From positions 1 to 7,608 of the forward strand of contig CAZGNO010000136.1 in the NCBI GenBank assembly GCA_964527785.1: a stretch of DNA of 7,608 nucleotides. The letters run 5' to 3'. Shown piece by piece: positions 1-5,805 of this stretch (positions are counted from its first letter, which is position 1; each line of letters starts with the position of its first letter). The DNA comes from JADJXV01 sp964527785. Lineage in GTDB: Bacteria > Bacteroidota > Ignavibacteria > Kapaibacteriales > UBA961. The position numbers and the translations under genes were made by a program. The notes below the pieces were generated by a model. The model had not been told where the DNA came from. It worked only from the letters and a program-made list of their open reading frames with translations, and did no database searches.

Positions 1-117
1 ACCTGACTTTCATTACTTACCAATTAAAGCGCATAAGCTTGTTAAATAAATACTGCTTGCGTACATAGTCCGTAAAAAGGTATTTATGTTGAAGTCAGGT
101 GTAGCACCTGACTTGAC
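1..117. repeat. Palindromic repeat element, copy 1 (cut by window edge)
   Basis: This is a diverged copy of the element seen at 5039-5270 and 5539-5767. The window begins inside its left palindrome (positions 1-9 match the right half of that palindrome). The complete right palindrome lies at 92-114, with core GTCAGGTGTAGCACCTGAC: a 10-bp perfect stem with a TAG loop when the flanking AA/TT is included. The interval between the palindromes is 82 nt, against 83 nt in the other copies, and shares TCATTA at its start and CGTAAAAAGGTAT at 71-83. The palindrome differs from the other copies at one base pair (T-A instead of G-C), and the visible left half carries the same change. The outer arms of the other copies are not recognisable after 117. 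It lies beyond the 3' end of the minus-strand gene at 218-1783. No transposase is visible. Confidence 0.8.
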
Positions 118-187
118 TAGGGAAGAAACTCAATACATTAATTGTTGCGTAACATCAGAATATAACTTATGGTCATCGGTTAAAACG

Positions 188-208
188 AATATTCTTGACT
201 TGAATATT
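188..208 (-). terminator. Possible weak terminator hairpin of the minus-strand gene
   Basis: AATATTC and GAATATT form a perfect 7-bp stem around a 7-nt loop, beginning 9 bp beyond the stop codon of the gene at 218-1783. The stem contains only one G-C pair. Read on the minus strand it is followed by CGTTTT, a poor U-tract, while the plus-strand side has a better T-run. It may be a weak terminator, or simply AT-rich chance pairing. Confidence 0.25.
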
Positions 209-217
209 TTTAATTCT

Positions 218-1783
218 TTACTGTAGCACTTTTTCCTTTTTTACTATTTCTTTCTTTTTTACCGTTTCCTCAACGAATCGTTTTCTGACTACTTGTTTCA
301 TCGGCAGCTTTTTTGCTCGGCTTTCTATCCATGCAGGCAAGAATGACGATACAGCATCATCAACCTGTTTAGAAGCGGGTTCGTTCTGGCAATACACCTG
401 AAATTCACTCATAATTTTTTGGTAAAATTCTGGAGAAGGAGGAACAACTTTTTTATTTTTAACAGGTAACGTTGCAATATTCCTTACGATAATGTATTCT
501 AAAAACGACATACTGTCCTTACGAAAAGAACGTGTATCCGATTTTACCAAATATTGAGCAAAATCATAGTTTGCAAGCTCTAGGTGTATTAAAACATTAA
601 GTACTTTAATTGAAGTTAAAAAATCTTTTCGAATATTCCGAAGTGATGCATCGTTAAGAATAGAATTAACCCATTTTAACGCCATATTAGGATTGTCTGT
701 TGCCAAAAATAATCGAGTAATTCGGTCACAAAGGATTACTTTTTCAGTGGAAGGCAGTGCGGGGAATCTTGCAAAACCTTCTTCAATTTGCGGAACAGAT
801 TCTAATCCCTTGTCATACTCTCCGGTTATAATCCTCAGTAGCAAATCGAGCGAATGAAACGTAACGAACGCAGATTCTTGCATATAGGGGGTATCCATAG
901 GCAAACGTCTGAGTTTCTCAAGACCCGTTTCCAGTTCATCAAAATAGCTCATATCTAAACAGGTGTGAAGGTAATTATGAAGAGAATCAAGGTATGCTTT
1001 AGGACGTAATTTCATCCGAACCGGGTTTTGTTCGAGCAGTTCAATGTGTGCTTTGGTATAGTAATGTATTTGAGCAGTATCACCCTCAATATAATGGACT
1101 GCTGCATGAATATTTAAAAAATGTGCTTTGGCTTCAAAGGAAAGTGCCTTGCTGCAGTCGGTAAGGAGGGGATGACTGAGTACGTTATAAATTGCAGCCC
1201 ATTGAGCTTCATTTGGAGTTCTTCCCGCCTCTTTCTGTACCCCATACACTTGCGATGATAATTGTCGGTATTCTAAAATATTGAGTAATTTAGTAAGAAT
1301 CTCACGCTCTTTGTCGAATAGCGACATAAGATCTTTGTAGCTGTTTTTCATGAGAATTGTTCGTTCCCATGTAAAACACTCCAAAAGTTTTTGGTAGTTT
1401 TCTGCTCTGGTGGCAATAGCTTCTGCTTTTGCGACCTTCTTTGCTGCCTGTTCGATAAGTCCACGGTTCATGAGAAATTCAGTCTGTTGGAGCAGATGTG
1501 ATACTTCAAGATTCGCAGAACCTTGAGAATGATACAGCGTCATACTCTCAAGAATGATTTTACTTAAATAATGTTTGGCGACTGCAAGCTGTTCAAGAAA
1601 TTTTTCACCTTTAAATATTTTCCTCAATTGTTCTTCGTCATACACATCCATTTTATCGAGAGCAGAGAAGAGTTTTACTGAATTTGCTTGCTCGGAATGG
1701 CGAGTAGCATAAATTTTAAAGTACCGCTTCTCGGTTTTTTTGAGAGTCTTAATCAAGTCAAAAAGGTCGTCGGATTGTTTCAT
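218..1783 (-). CDS. Conserved helical (TPR-like) cytoplasmic protein of unknown function
   Basis: This gene encodes a 521-residue protein with no signal peptide and no membrane segment, so it is probably cytoplasmic. The N-terminus (about 1-85) has the pattern SDDLFDLIKTLKKTEKRYFK, then KLFSALDK and LAVAKHYLSKIILESM. I know this pattern from uncharacterised proteins of Bacteroidota and relatives, but I cannot name a family with certainty. The rest is predicted helix. Helical pairs such as about 101-144 (TEFLMNRGLIEQAAKKVAKA onward) resemble TPR or other alpha-solenoid repeats, which would suit a protein-binding scaffold; that role is inference. The last 33 residues (489-521) form a Lys/Arg-rich tail, about 13 basic residues, that could bind nucleic acid or be disordered. 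I saw no catalytic motif. The start ATG at 1783 fits the N-terminal pattern, but no Shine-Dalgarno sequence precedes it, which is common in Bacteroidota. The gene diverges from the surface-protein gene and appears monocistronic. Confidence 0.85.
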   Translation of the reverse strand: MKQSDDLFDLIKTLKKTEKRYFKIYATRHSEQANSVKLFSALDKMDVYDEEQLRKIFKGEKFLEQLAVAKHYLSKIILESMTLYHSQGSANLEVSHLLQQTEFLMNRGLIEQAAKKVAKAEAIATRAENYQKLLECFTWERTILMKNSYKDLMSLFDKEREILTKLLNILEYRQLSSQVYGVQKEAGRTPNEAQWAAIYNVLSHPLLTDCSKALSFEAKAHFLNIHAAVHYIEGDTAQIHYYTKAHIELLEQNPVRMKLRPKAYLDSLHNYLHTCLDMSYFDELETGLEKLRRLPMDTPYMQESAFVTFHSLDLLLRIITGEYDKGLESVPQIEEGFARFPALPSTEKVILCDRITRLFLATDNPNMALKWVNSILNDASLRNIRKDFLTSIKVLNVLIHLELANYDFAQYLVKSDTRSFRKDSMSFLEYIIVRNIATLPVKNKKVVPPSPEFYQKIMSEFQVYCQNEPASKQVDDAVSSFLPAWIESRAKKLPMKQVVRKRFVEETVKKKEIVKKEKVLQ

Positions 1784-2094
1784 AAAGTTCTAAAAAAATG
1801 AGATTAAAAATGAGGTATAAAAAGGAATACTAAAAGTATAAATGTATAGTTTTTGAATATAATACAATATGTTTGCTCTCTTGAAAGACTCTACGTAATT
1901 AACAAAAATACAAAACAGAATCCTAAGAAAATAACAAAAATGATAGTAGTAAATGGGAACTGAATTGTGGCTTGAGCAGTATATGGTGCTCTCACGGTAC
2001 AATTCTGTATTCACAGTATGATGCCCCAAAAGAACTTGGTCAATGTCAAAAAAGTTTCCTTTTATTTTATTTTATTTTTCATAATGAGGTTCAA
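1784..2094. promoter_or_regulatory. Divergent intergenic region, promoters expected but unproven
   Basis: These 311 bp separate two divergently oriented starts and must hold both promoters. It is very AT-rich. For the minus-strand gene, positions 1903-1910 read TATTTTTG on the minus strand, which fits the Bacteroidota -7 consensus TAnnTTTG. The nearest upstream TTTG is 24 nt away, longer than the usual spacing. For the plus-strand gene, TTGAGC (1972-1977) and TACAAT (1998-2003) are possible -35/-10 elements, but the 20-nt spacing is poor. The plus-strand reading frame of the downstream gene stays open back to a TTG at 1972. That stretch has no signal-peptide character and precedes a good ribosome-binding site, so I treat it as non-coding. 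No RNA gene or repeat was seen here. Confidence 0.35.
2086..2089 (+). promoter_or_regulatory. Shine-Dalgarno site that decides the start of the surface-protein gene
   Basis: GAGG lies 5 nt before the ATG at 2095. It favours this ATG over the upstream TTG at 1972 in the same frame. The ATG is also followed directly by a textbook signal peptide. The other two genes in the window lack a comparable site. Confidence 0.6.
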
Positions 2095-4857
2095 ATGAAC
2101 AAAAAATCAACATTTTTCCGGTTTGCAATCATTGCTTTGTGGATAGTACTCGGTACCGGCACAGCATTCGGTTATGGAACCGGAATTACAGGGCAAACCC
2201 AAAATGGGTGTACGTGCCACGGTGGACAAAATACTAACACTTCCTTGAGTGTTCAGGGTGTAACCGGCACATCGGTGACAATGGCTCCGAGCGAGAGCAG
2301 AACCTTTACGGTGGTTGTGGCTCACGGCACTCAGCCAAAAGCAGGGGTAAATATATCTATCAAGAATTCAGGCGGTAATAATGTCGGTACACTCTCTGCC
2401 GGAACCGGTTTGCAATTAACAGGCGGGGAATTAACACATTCAGCCAAAAAAGATATTACCGGCGGTGAAGCAACGTTTACGTTTACATGGACTGCTCCTA
2501 CGTCAACAGGTAACTACTCGTTCCGTGCAGCAGGAAACGCGGTGAATAATAATGGCGGAGATACCGGAGATGAATGGAATTTCATGAATACTATTACTAT
2601 CACCGTAGCGACTGCCAGTGTTACACTCAGTTCTCCAAACGGCGGTGAAACTCTATGTAGGGGAGGGCAGACAAATATAACATGGACATCTACCCAAATT
2701 AGTGGCAATATTAAACTCGAACTCACAAATAACGGTACTGATTTTACACAAATTGCAACGGTAGCTGCTACACCTGCCACCTATGCATGGAGTATTCCGG
2801 CTGCTCAAGCACTGGGTAATACATACAAAATTCGAATTTCTGATGCGTCTAATGCAACCGTAAATGATTTGTCGAATGCGAATTTCTCAATTCAGACAAC
2901 TCCAACAATAACTATACAACCAAAACCGGATACTGTTTGTCCGGGGAGTCCTGTTACGATAAGTGTTACAACAGATAATCCGACGGGATATACCTATCAG
3001 TGGCGTAAAAATGGTAATAATATTACAGGAGCTACCGGAACTTCGTATTCGATTGCATCTGCACAGTCGGCAGACGGAGCAAGCTATGATGTGGTAATAA
3101 CAGGGTGTACTGCACTCACAAGCAGTGCTGCTACATTGATCATAAATTCACCGCCTTCGATTACGTCGCAGCCGAATGATACAAATGTCTGCCCCGGAAG
3201 CAGCGCTACTCTCAAAGCGACAGCCGAAGGAGCGAACCTGACATATCAATGGAAACGTAACAATACAAATATTGTAGGTGCGACCAACTCAACATTATTT
3301 ATCGCTGCTGTTTCAAACTCAGATACAGGAAGCTATGTTGTGGTAGTTACAGGAAAATGTAACCCTCCTCAATCTACATCTCCAATAATGATTCGTTATA
3401 CTGCCCCTCCAACCATTACTAAAAATCCTCGTGATACAACAGTATGTTTGGGTGAAACAGTCCAATTCTCTGTGGAAGGTACAGGCAGCGGGCTATCCTA
3501 TCAATGGCAGAAAGACGGTCAAAACATAGACGGTGCTCAGGGAAGTAATTATGTAGTTCTAGGGGTTACGGCGGCAAATCTTGGTAGCTACTCTGCAATT
3601 GTTAAAAACTCATGTAATTTGACTACGACAAGTGTGGCTGCTGTGCTCCAAGCTCGTCAGCCGGTAAATATTACAAGTCAGCCGAAGGATACTACTGTTC
3701 AAACAAATCTTAGTGTAACATTCAGTGTTGCAGCGACCGGTACTAATGTTAAGTATCAATGGCAGAAAAACGGTACAAATCGTACAGGAGATACGCTCTC
3801 GACATTGACACTGGCAAATATCAAACTGTCCGATTCAGGCAATTACAAATGTGTAGTTAAGAATGTTTGCGGTAGCATTGAAAGTTCTGTTGCAAAACTA
3901 ACCGTAAGTGCACCACCGGCAGGTGCAGCACTGGCACTTAGTGTAGGTACAGTTGATTTTGGTTGCAACAAAGTGAAAACTGCAAAGGATTCTACTCTTA
4001 CAAATGTAGTGTTTAACGGTGGCGGTCTGCCTTTAAATGTTACTGCTGTAGCAATTACAGGCGCAGATATTGCAGACTTCGCAATCGTTAGCGGCGGTGG
4101 AGCTTTCACATTGGCTCCAAACGAAAAACGTACTATAGCAGTTCGATTTACTGCATCTACAAAAGCGACAAAAACAGCTGCGATTGAATTTACAAGCAAC
4201 AGTACAACTACTGCTTCGAAATTGAACTTGACAGGTAAGGGTTGTGGCGGAACGATTGTCAGCTTCACGGCTGTTGCGGGAACTTCTATGGTTGGTACTA
4301 AGAAAGATACATCTTTCAAAATCTGTAATACCGGTGATTTCGATTTGGTTGTTAACGGTATCACACTTGGCGGAGTTAATGCATCCGACTTTGCTCTTGG
4401 AACACTGCCCATATTCCCGACTGTAGTAAAGCCAAACGATTGCATTACTGTATCAGTAAGCTTCACTCCGACAGCAACAGGAAGCAGAAGTGCCGAAATT
4501 GCTGTGAATACGGACGAAGGTAATTTCACAATTCCGGTGCAAGGAACAGCAACTCCTTCTACAGGTGTTGATGATTCTGAAATATTTGCAAATGGAGTAT
4601 CGGTCTATCCGAATCCGTCAGCAGGAAATGTAGTATTTACGGGAGAGGTGTCATCAGCAATGCCGATAAATGCTCGTATCTTTGATGGTTTAGGTAATAC
4701 TGTCTATCAAACGACCATCAGTGTAACATCACCGGGTGCATTTGATTTTGCATGGGATGGTACTTATGGTGGAAGCCGTGTTGCAAGTGGAAATTATACT
4801 GCCCTTCTAACAATCGGAACACAAACTGTGCGTGTACCGTTTATGGTTGTTCGGTAA
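2095..4857 (+). CDS. Secreted multidomain Ig-like protein with T9SS sorting domain
   Basis: This gene encodes a 920-residue exported protein. Residues 1-26 are a signal peptide (MNKKS, hydrophobic core, cleavage near TAFG). Residues 27-172 resemble the choice-of-anchor V (Reeler-like) domain, with GITGQTQNGCTCHGG near its start. Residues 175-267 resemble the Ser-Thr-rich/Kre9-KNH-type domain (SPNGGETL, NITWTS). Four tandem Ig-like domains follow at about 270-351, 354-435, 438-519 and 525-605, each with a YQW core. Two choice-of-anchor D (ASH-like) domains lie at about 611-717 and 718-820. The C-terminal 829-920 holds VSVYPNPSAG and a FlgD-like fold (WDGTYGGSRVASGNYTALL), typical of T9SS type A sorting signals. 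The protein is probably carried by Sec, then T9SS, to the cell surface or medium, where Ig stacks commonly serve adhesion; that role is inference. No enzyme domain is visible. An intrinsic terminator follows 19 bp after the stop. Confidence 0.93.
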   Translation: MNKKSTFFRFAIIALWIVLGTGTAFGYGTGITGQTQNGCTCHGGQNTNTSLSVQGVTGTSVTMAPSESRTFTVVVAHGTQPKAGVNISIKNSGGNNVGTLSAGTGLQLTGGELTHSAKKDITGGEATFTFTWTAPTSTGNYSFRAAGNAVNNNGGDTGDEWNFMNTITITVATASVTLSSPNGGETLCRGGQTNITWTSTQISGNIKLELTNNGTDFTQIATVAATPATYAWSIPAAQALGNTYKIRISDASNATVNDLSNANFSIQTTPTITIQPKPDTVCPGSPVTISVTTDNPTGYTYQWRKNGNNITGATGTSYSIASAQSADGASYDVVITGCTALTSSAATLIINSPPSITSQPNDTNVCPGSSATLKATAEGANLTYQWKRNNTNIVGATNSTLFIAAVSNSDTGSYVVVVTGKCNPPQSTSPIMIRYTAPPTITKNPRDTTVCLGETVQFSVEGTGSGLSYQWQKDGQNIDGAQGSNYVVLGVTAANLGSYSAIVKNSCNLTTTSVAAVLQARQPVNITSQPKDTTVQTNLSVTFSVAATGTNVKYQWQKNGTNRTGDTLSTLTLANIKLSDSGNYKCVVKNVCGSIESSVAKLTVSAPPAGAALALSVGTVDFGCNKVKTAKDSTLTNVVFNGGGLPLNVTAVAITGADIADFAIVSGGGAFTLAPNEKRTIAVRFTASTKATKTAAIEFTSNSTTTASKLNLTGKGCGGTIVSFTAVAGTSMVGTKKDTSFKICNTGDFDLVVNGITLGGVNASDFALGTLPIFPTVVKPNDCITVSVSFTPTATGSRSAEIAVNTDEGNFTIPVQGTATPSTGVDDSEIFANGVSVYPNPSAGNVVFTGEVSSAMPINARIFDGLGNTVYQTTISVTSPGAFDFAWDGTYGGSRVASGNYTALLTIGTQTVRVPFMVVR

Positions 4858-4876
4858 TAGTTCTCGTGTCAGACAT

Positions 4877-4917
4877 AAAGCCCTTCCTATGCTAAATCTG
4901 CGTAGGGAGGGCTTTTT
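4877..4917 (+). terminator. Intrinsic terminator of the Ig-like protein gene
   Basis: AAAGCCCTTCCTATGC (4877-4892) pairs with GCGTAGGGAGGGCTTT (4900-4915), giving a 16-bp stem with two G-T wobbles and a 7-nt loop. A T-run at 4913-4917 follows. It starts 19 bp after the stop codon and should end that transcript, so the propeller gene downstream needs its own promoter. Confidence 0.9.
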
Positions 4918-5038
4918 ATATAAGAAATATATGGTAACTCATTGAAAAAAAACACGCCTTTCGTGCCGGTTGACGTTGAAATAGACACATCAATGAACAG
5001 AGTAATGTGTGAACAAAAAAATGTTTTCATTTAATCCA

Positions 5039-5270
5039 TTATACAAAGTCTAGTAAATATTTACAATTATTGGAAGTAAATCTCCGGTCGGTCAAGGCAG
5101 GTGCTACACCTGCCTTTCATTAAATGCCGAATAACACACGTAAGTGTAAATTCTGCAATAACTTTGAGAGTATGGTTTCGTAAAAAGGTATCTTAGCCGA
5201 AAGCAGGTGTAGCACCTGCCTTGACCTAAATGCTCCAAATTGTATATTATTATTATTAGACTCTGTATAA
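5039..5270. repeat. Palindromic MITE-like element, copy 2
   Basis: This 232-bp element is repeated at 5539-5767. By hand count the two differ by 21 substitutions and one 3-nt indel, about 91% identity. Its ends are inverted repeats: TTATACAAAGTCTA (5039-5052) against TAGACTCTGTATAA (5257-5270), 13 of 14 pairing. Inside lie two palindromes, 5094-5116 with core GGCAGGTGCTACACCTGCC (10-bp stem, CTA loop) and 5200-5222 with core GCAGGTGTAGCACCTGC (one mismatch). These palindromes are also inverted repeats of each other. A small hairpin sits at 5134-5147 (ACAC, 6-nt loop, GTGT). CGTAAAAAGGTAT at 5179-5191 is shared by all three copies. There is no coding capacity, so any movement would need a transposase supplied in trans. 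The outermost TA may be a target duplication of IS630/Tc1 type, which is inference. Confidence 0.88.
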
Positions 5271-5350
5271 TATTTTAAAACAGGCGAAACTTTTTGGGTG
5301 ATTTCAGACACATTACCAGTAGAATGTAACAAAAATATATCGGTTCACCG

Positions 5351-5393
5351 AAAGCCCTTGCGATGTACTGCTCACATCGAAAGGGCTTTTTTT
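5351..5393 (+). terminator. Orphan intrinsic terminator between the two repeat copies
   Basis: AAAGCCCTT and CGATGT pair with ACATCG and AAGGGCTTT around a 7-nt loop, with one internal G-A mismatch, followed by seven T (5387-5393). The form and the strand are those of a strong rho-independent terminator reading plus. No gene precedes it: the last stop codon is at 4857, and that gene already has a terminator at 4877-4917. It may end a small transcript starting in repeat copy 2, or be the remnant of a lost gene. Confidence 0.8.
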
Positions 5394-5399
5394 ATGTAT

Positions 5400-5427
5400 T
5401 GTGAAATCTTGCTTGTGAAATCTTGCT
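5400..5427. repeat. Two tandem 14-bp units
   Basis: TGTGAAATCTTGCT occurs twice in direct succession, and a third partial unit (GTGAA) follows. It looks like a simple slippage duplication just past the orphan terminator. No function is suggested. Confidence 0.8.
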
Positions 5428-5538
5428 GTGAATAACAAAAAAAGCATTTGTATTGCTAAAAAATGTATTAATTTCGAGATGTTCACATTTTTCTCAGTTT
5501 GTAAACCTAAGACCAAAGTATTCAGTCCCTGTACCTAC

Positions 5539-5767
5539 TTATATAAAGTCTAATAAATATTTACAATTATTGAAAGTAAATCTCTCGCAGGTCAAGGCAG
5601 GTGCTACACCTGCCTTTCATTAAATGCCAAATAATATACGTAAGTGTAAATATTGCATTCTATTTGCGAGCATAGTTTCGTAAAAAGGTATCTTAGCCGA
5701 AAGCAGGTGTAGCACCTGCCTTGTCCTAAATGCTCCAAATTGTATATTATTATTAGACTCTATATAA
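5539..5767. repeat. Palindromic MITE-like element, copy 3
   Basis: This 229-bp copy lies exactly 500 bp downstream of copy 2. Its terminal inverted repeats are TTATATAAAGTCTA (5539-5552) and TAGACTCTATATAA (5754-5767). Compared with copy 2, the sixth base from each end has changed together (C/G to T/A), so pairing is kept. The palindromes at 5594-5616 and 5700-5722 are identical to those of copy 2, while most differences fall in the middle and in the inner left arm. The internal hairpin at 5634-5647 survives with two G-T wobbles (ATAT/GTGT). The right arm ends 38 bp before the start codon of the propeller gene and may supply its promoter. Confidence 0.88.
5721..5748 (+). promoter_or_regulatory. 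Possible outward promoter in the right arm of repeat copy 3
   Basis: TTGTCC (5721-5726), a 16-bp spacer and TATATT (5743-5748) resemble a sigma-70 -35/-10 pair, ending 57 bp before the ATG at 5806. Repeat copy 2 has the matching TTGACC (5221-5226) and TATATT (5243-5248), a better -35. The gene needs a promoter because a terminator lies upstream. FCB-group housekeeping promoters may follow another consensus, and AT-rich DNA gives such matches by chance. Confidence 0.35.
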
Positions 5768-5805
5768 ACCAAAAATTTTTATTATTTTTCACTAGAAAAT
5801 ATACG

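Larger units (their letters stand above)
4858..5805. other. 948-bp gene-free region made of terminators and repeat elements
   Basis: I find no credible coding sequence here on either strand. Short open frames cross the repeats and the terminators and have no recognisable protein character. In order it holds the terminator of the upstream gene, about 120 bp of plain AT-rich sequence (4918-5038), repeat copy 2, a 268-bp spacer with an orphan terminator and a 14-bp tandem duplication, repeat copy 3, and a short leader before the propeller gene. No tRNA, rRNA or riboswitch pattern was recognised. Confidence 0.75.

Noticed and set aside
1972..2094. N-terminal extension of the Ig-like protein from TTG 1972
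   Set aside because: The added 41 residues would bury the signal peptide, and the ATG at 2095 has a well-placed GAGG.
3843..4529. Long minus-strand open frame of 228 codons inside the Ig-like protein gene
   Set aside because: It is antisense to well-supported choice-of-anchor D domains, shows no domain or signal of its own, and has the Val/Pro/Thr-rich composition expected from reading a beta-protein gene backwards.
4985..5010. ACACAT/ATGTGT inverted repeat
   Set aside because: A 6-bp stem with a 14-nt loop and no T-run is expected by chance in such AT-rich intergenic sequence.
5120..5516. Two overlapping minus-strand open frames in the gene-free region
   Set aside because: One reads through repeat copy 2 and the other crosses the orphan terminator and the tandem repeat. 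Neither has a ribosome-binding site or protein-like composition.
5039..5767. CRISPR array or integron attC sites
   Set aside because: The units are 230 bp long with palindromic arms and a 268-bp spacer, unlike CRISPR repeats. No attC core pair (RYYYAAC/GTTRRRY) or cassette arrangement was seen, and no cas or integrase gene is present.
5740..5805. N-terminal extension of the propeller protein from TTG 5740
   Set aside because: The extra 22 residues are encoded by the end of repeat copy 3 and AT-rich leader, and would displace the clear signal peptide starting at 5806.
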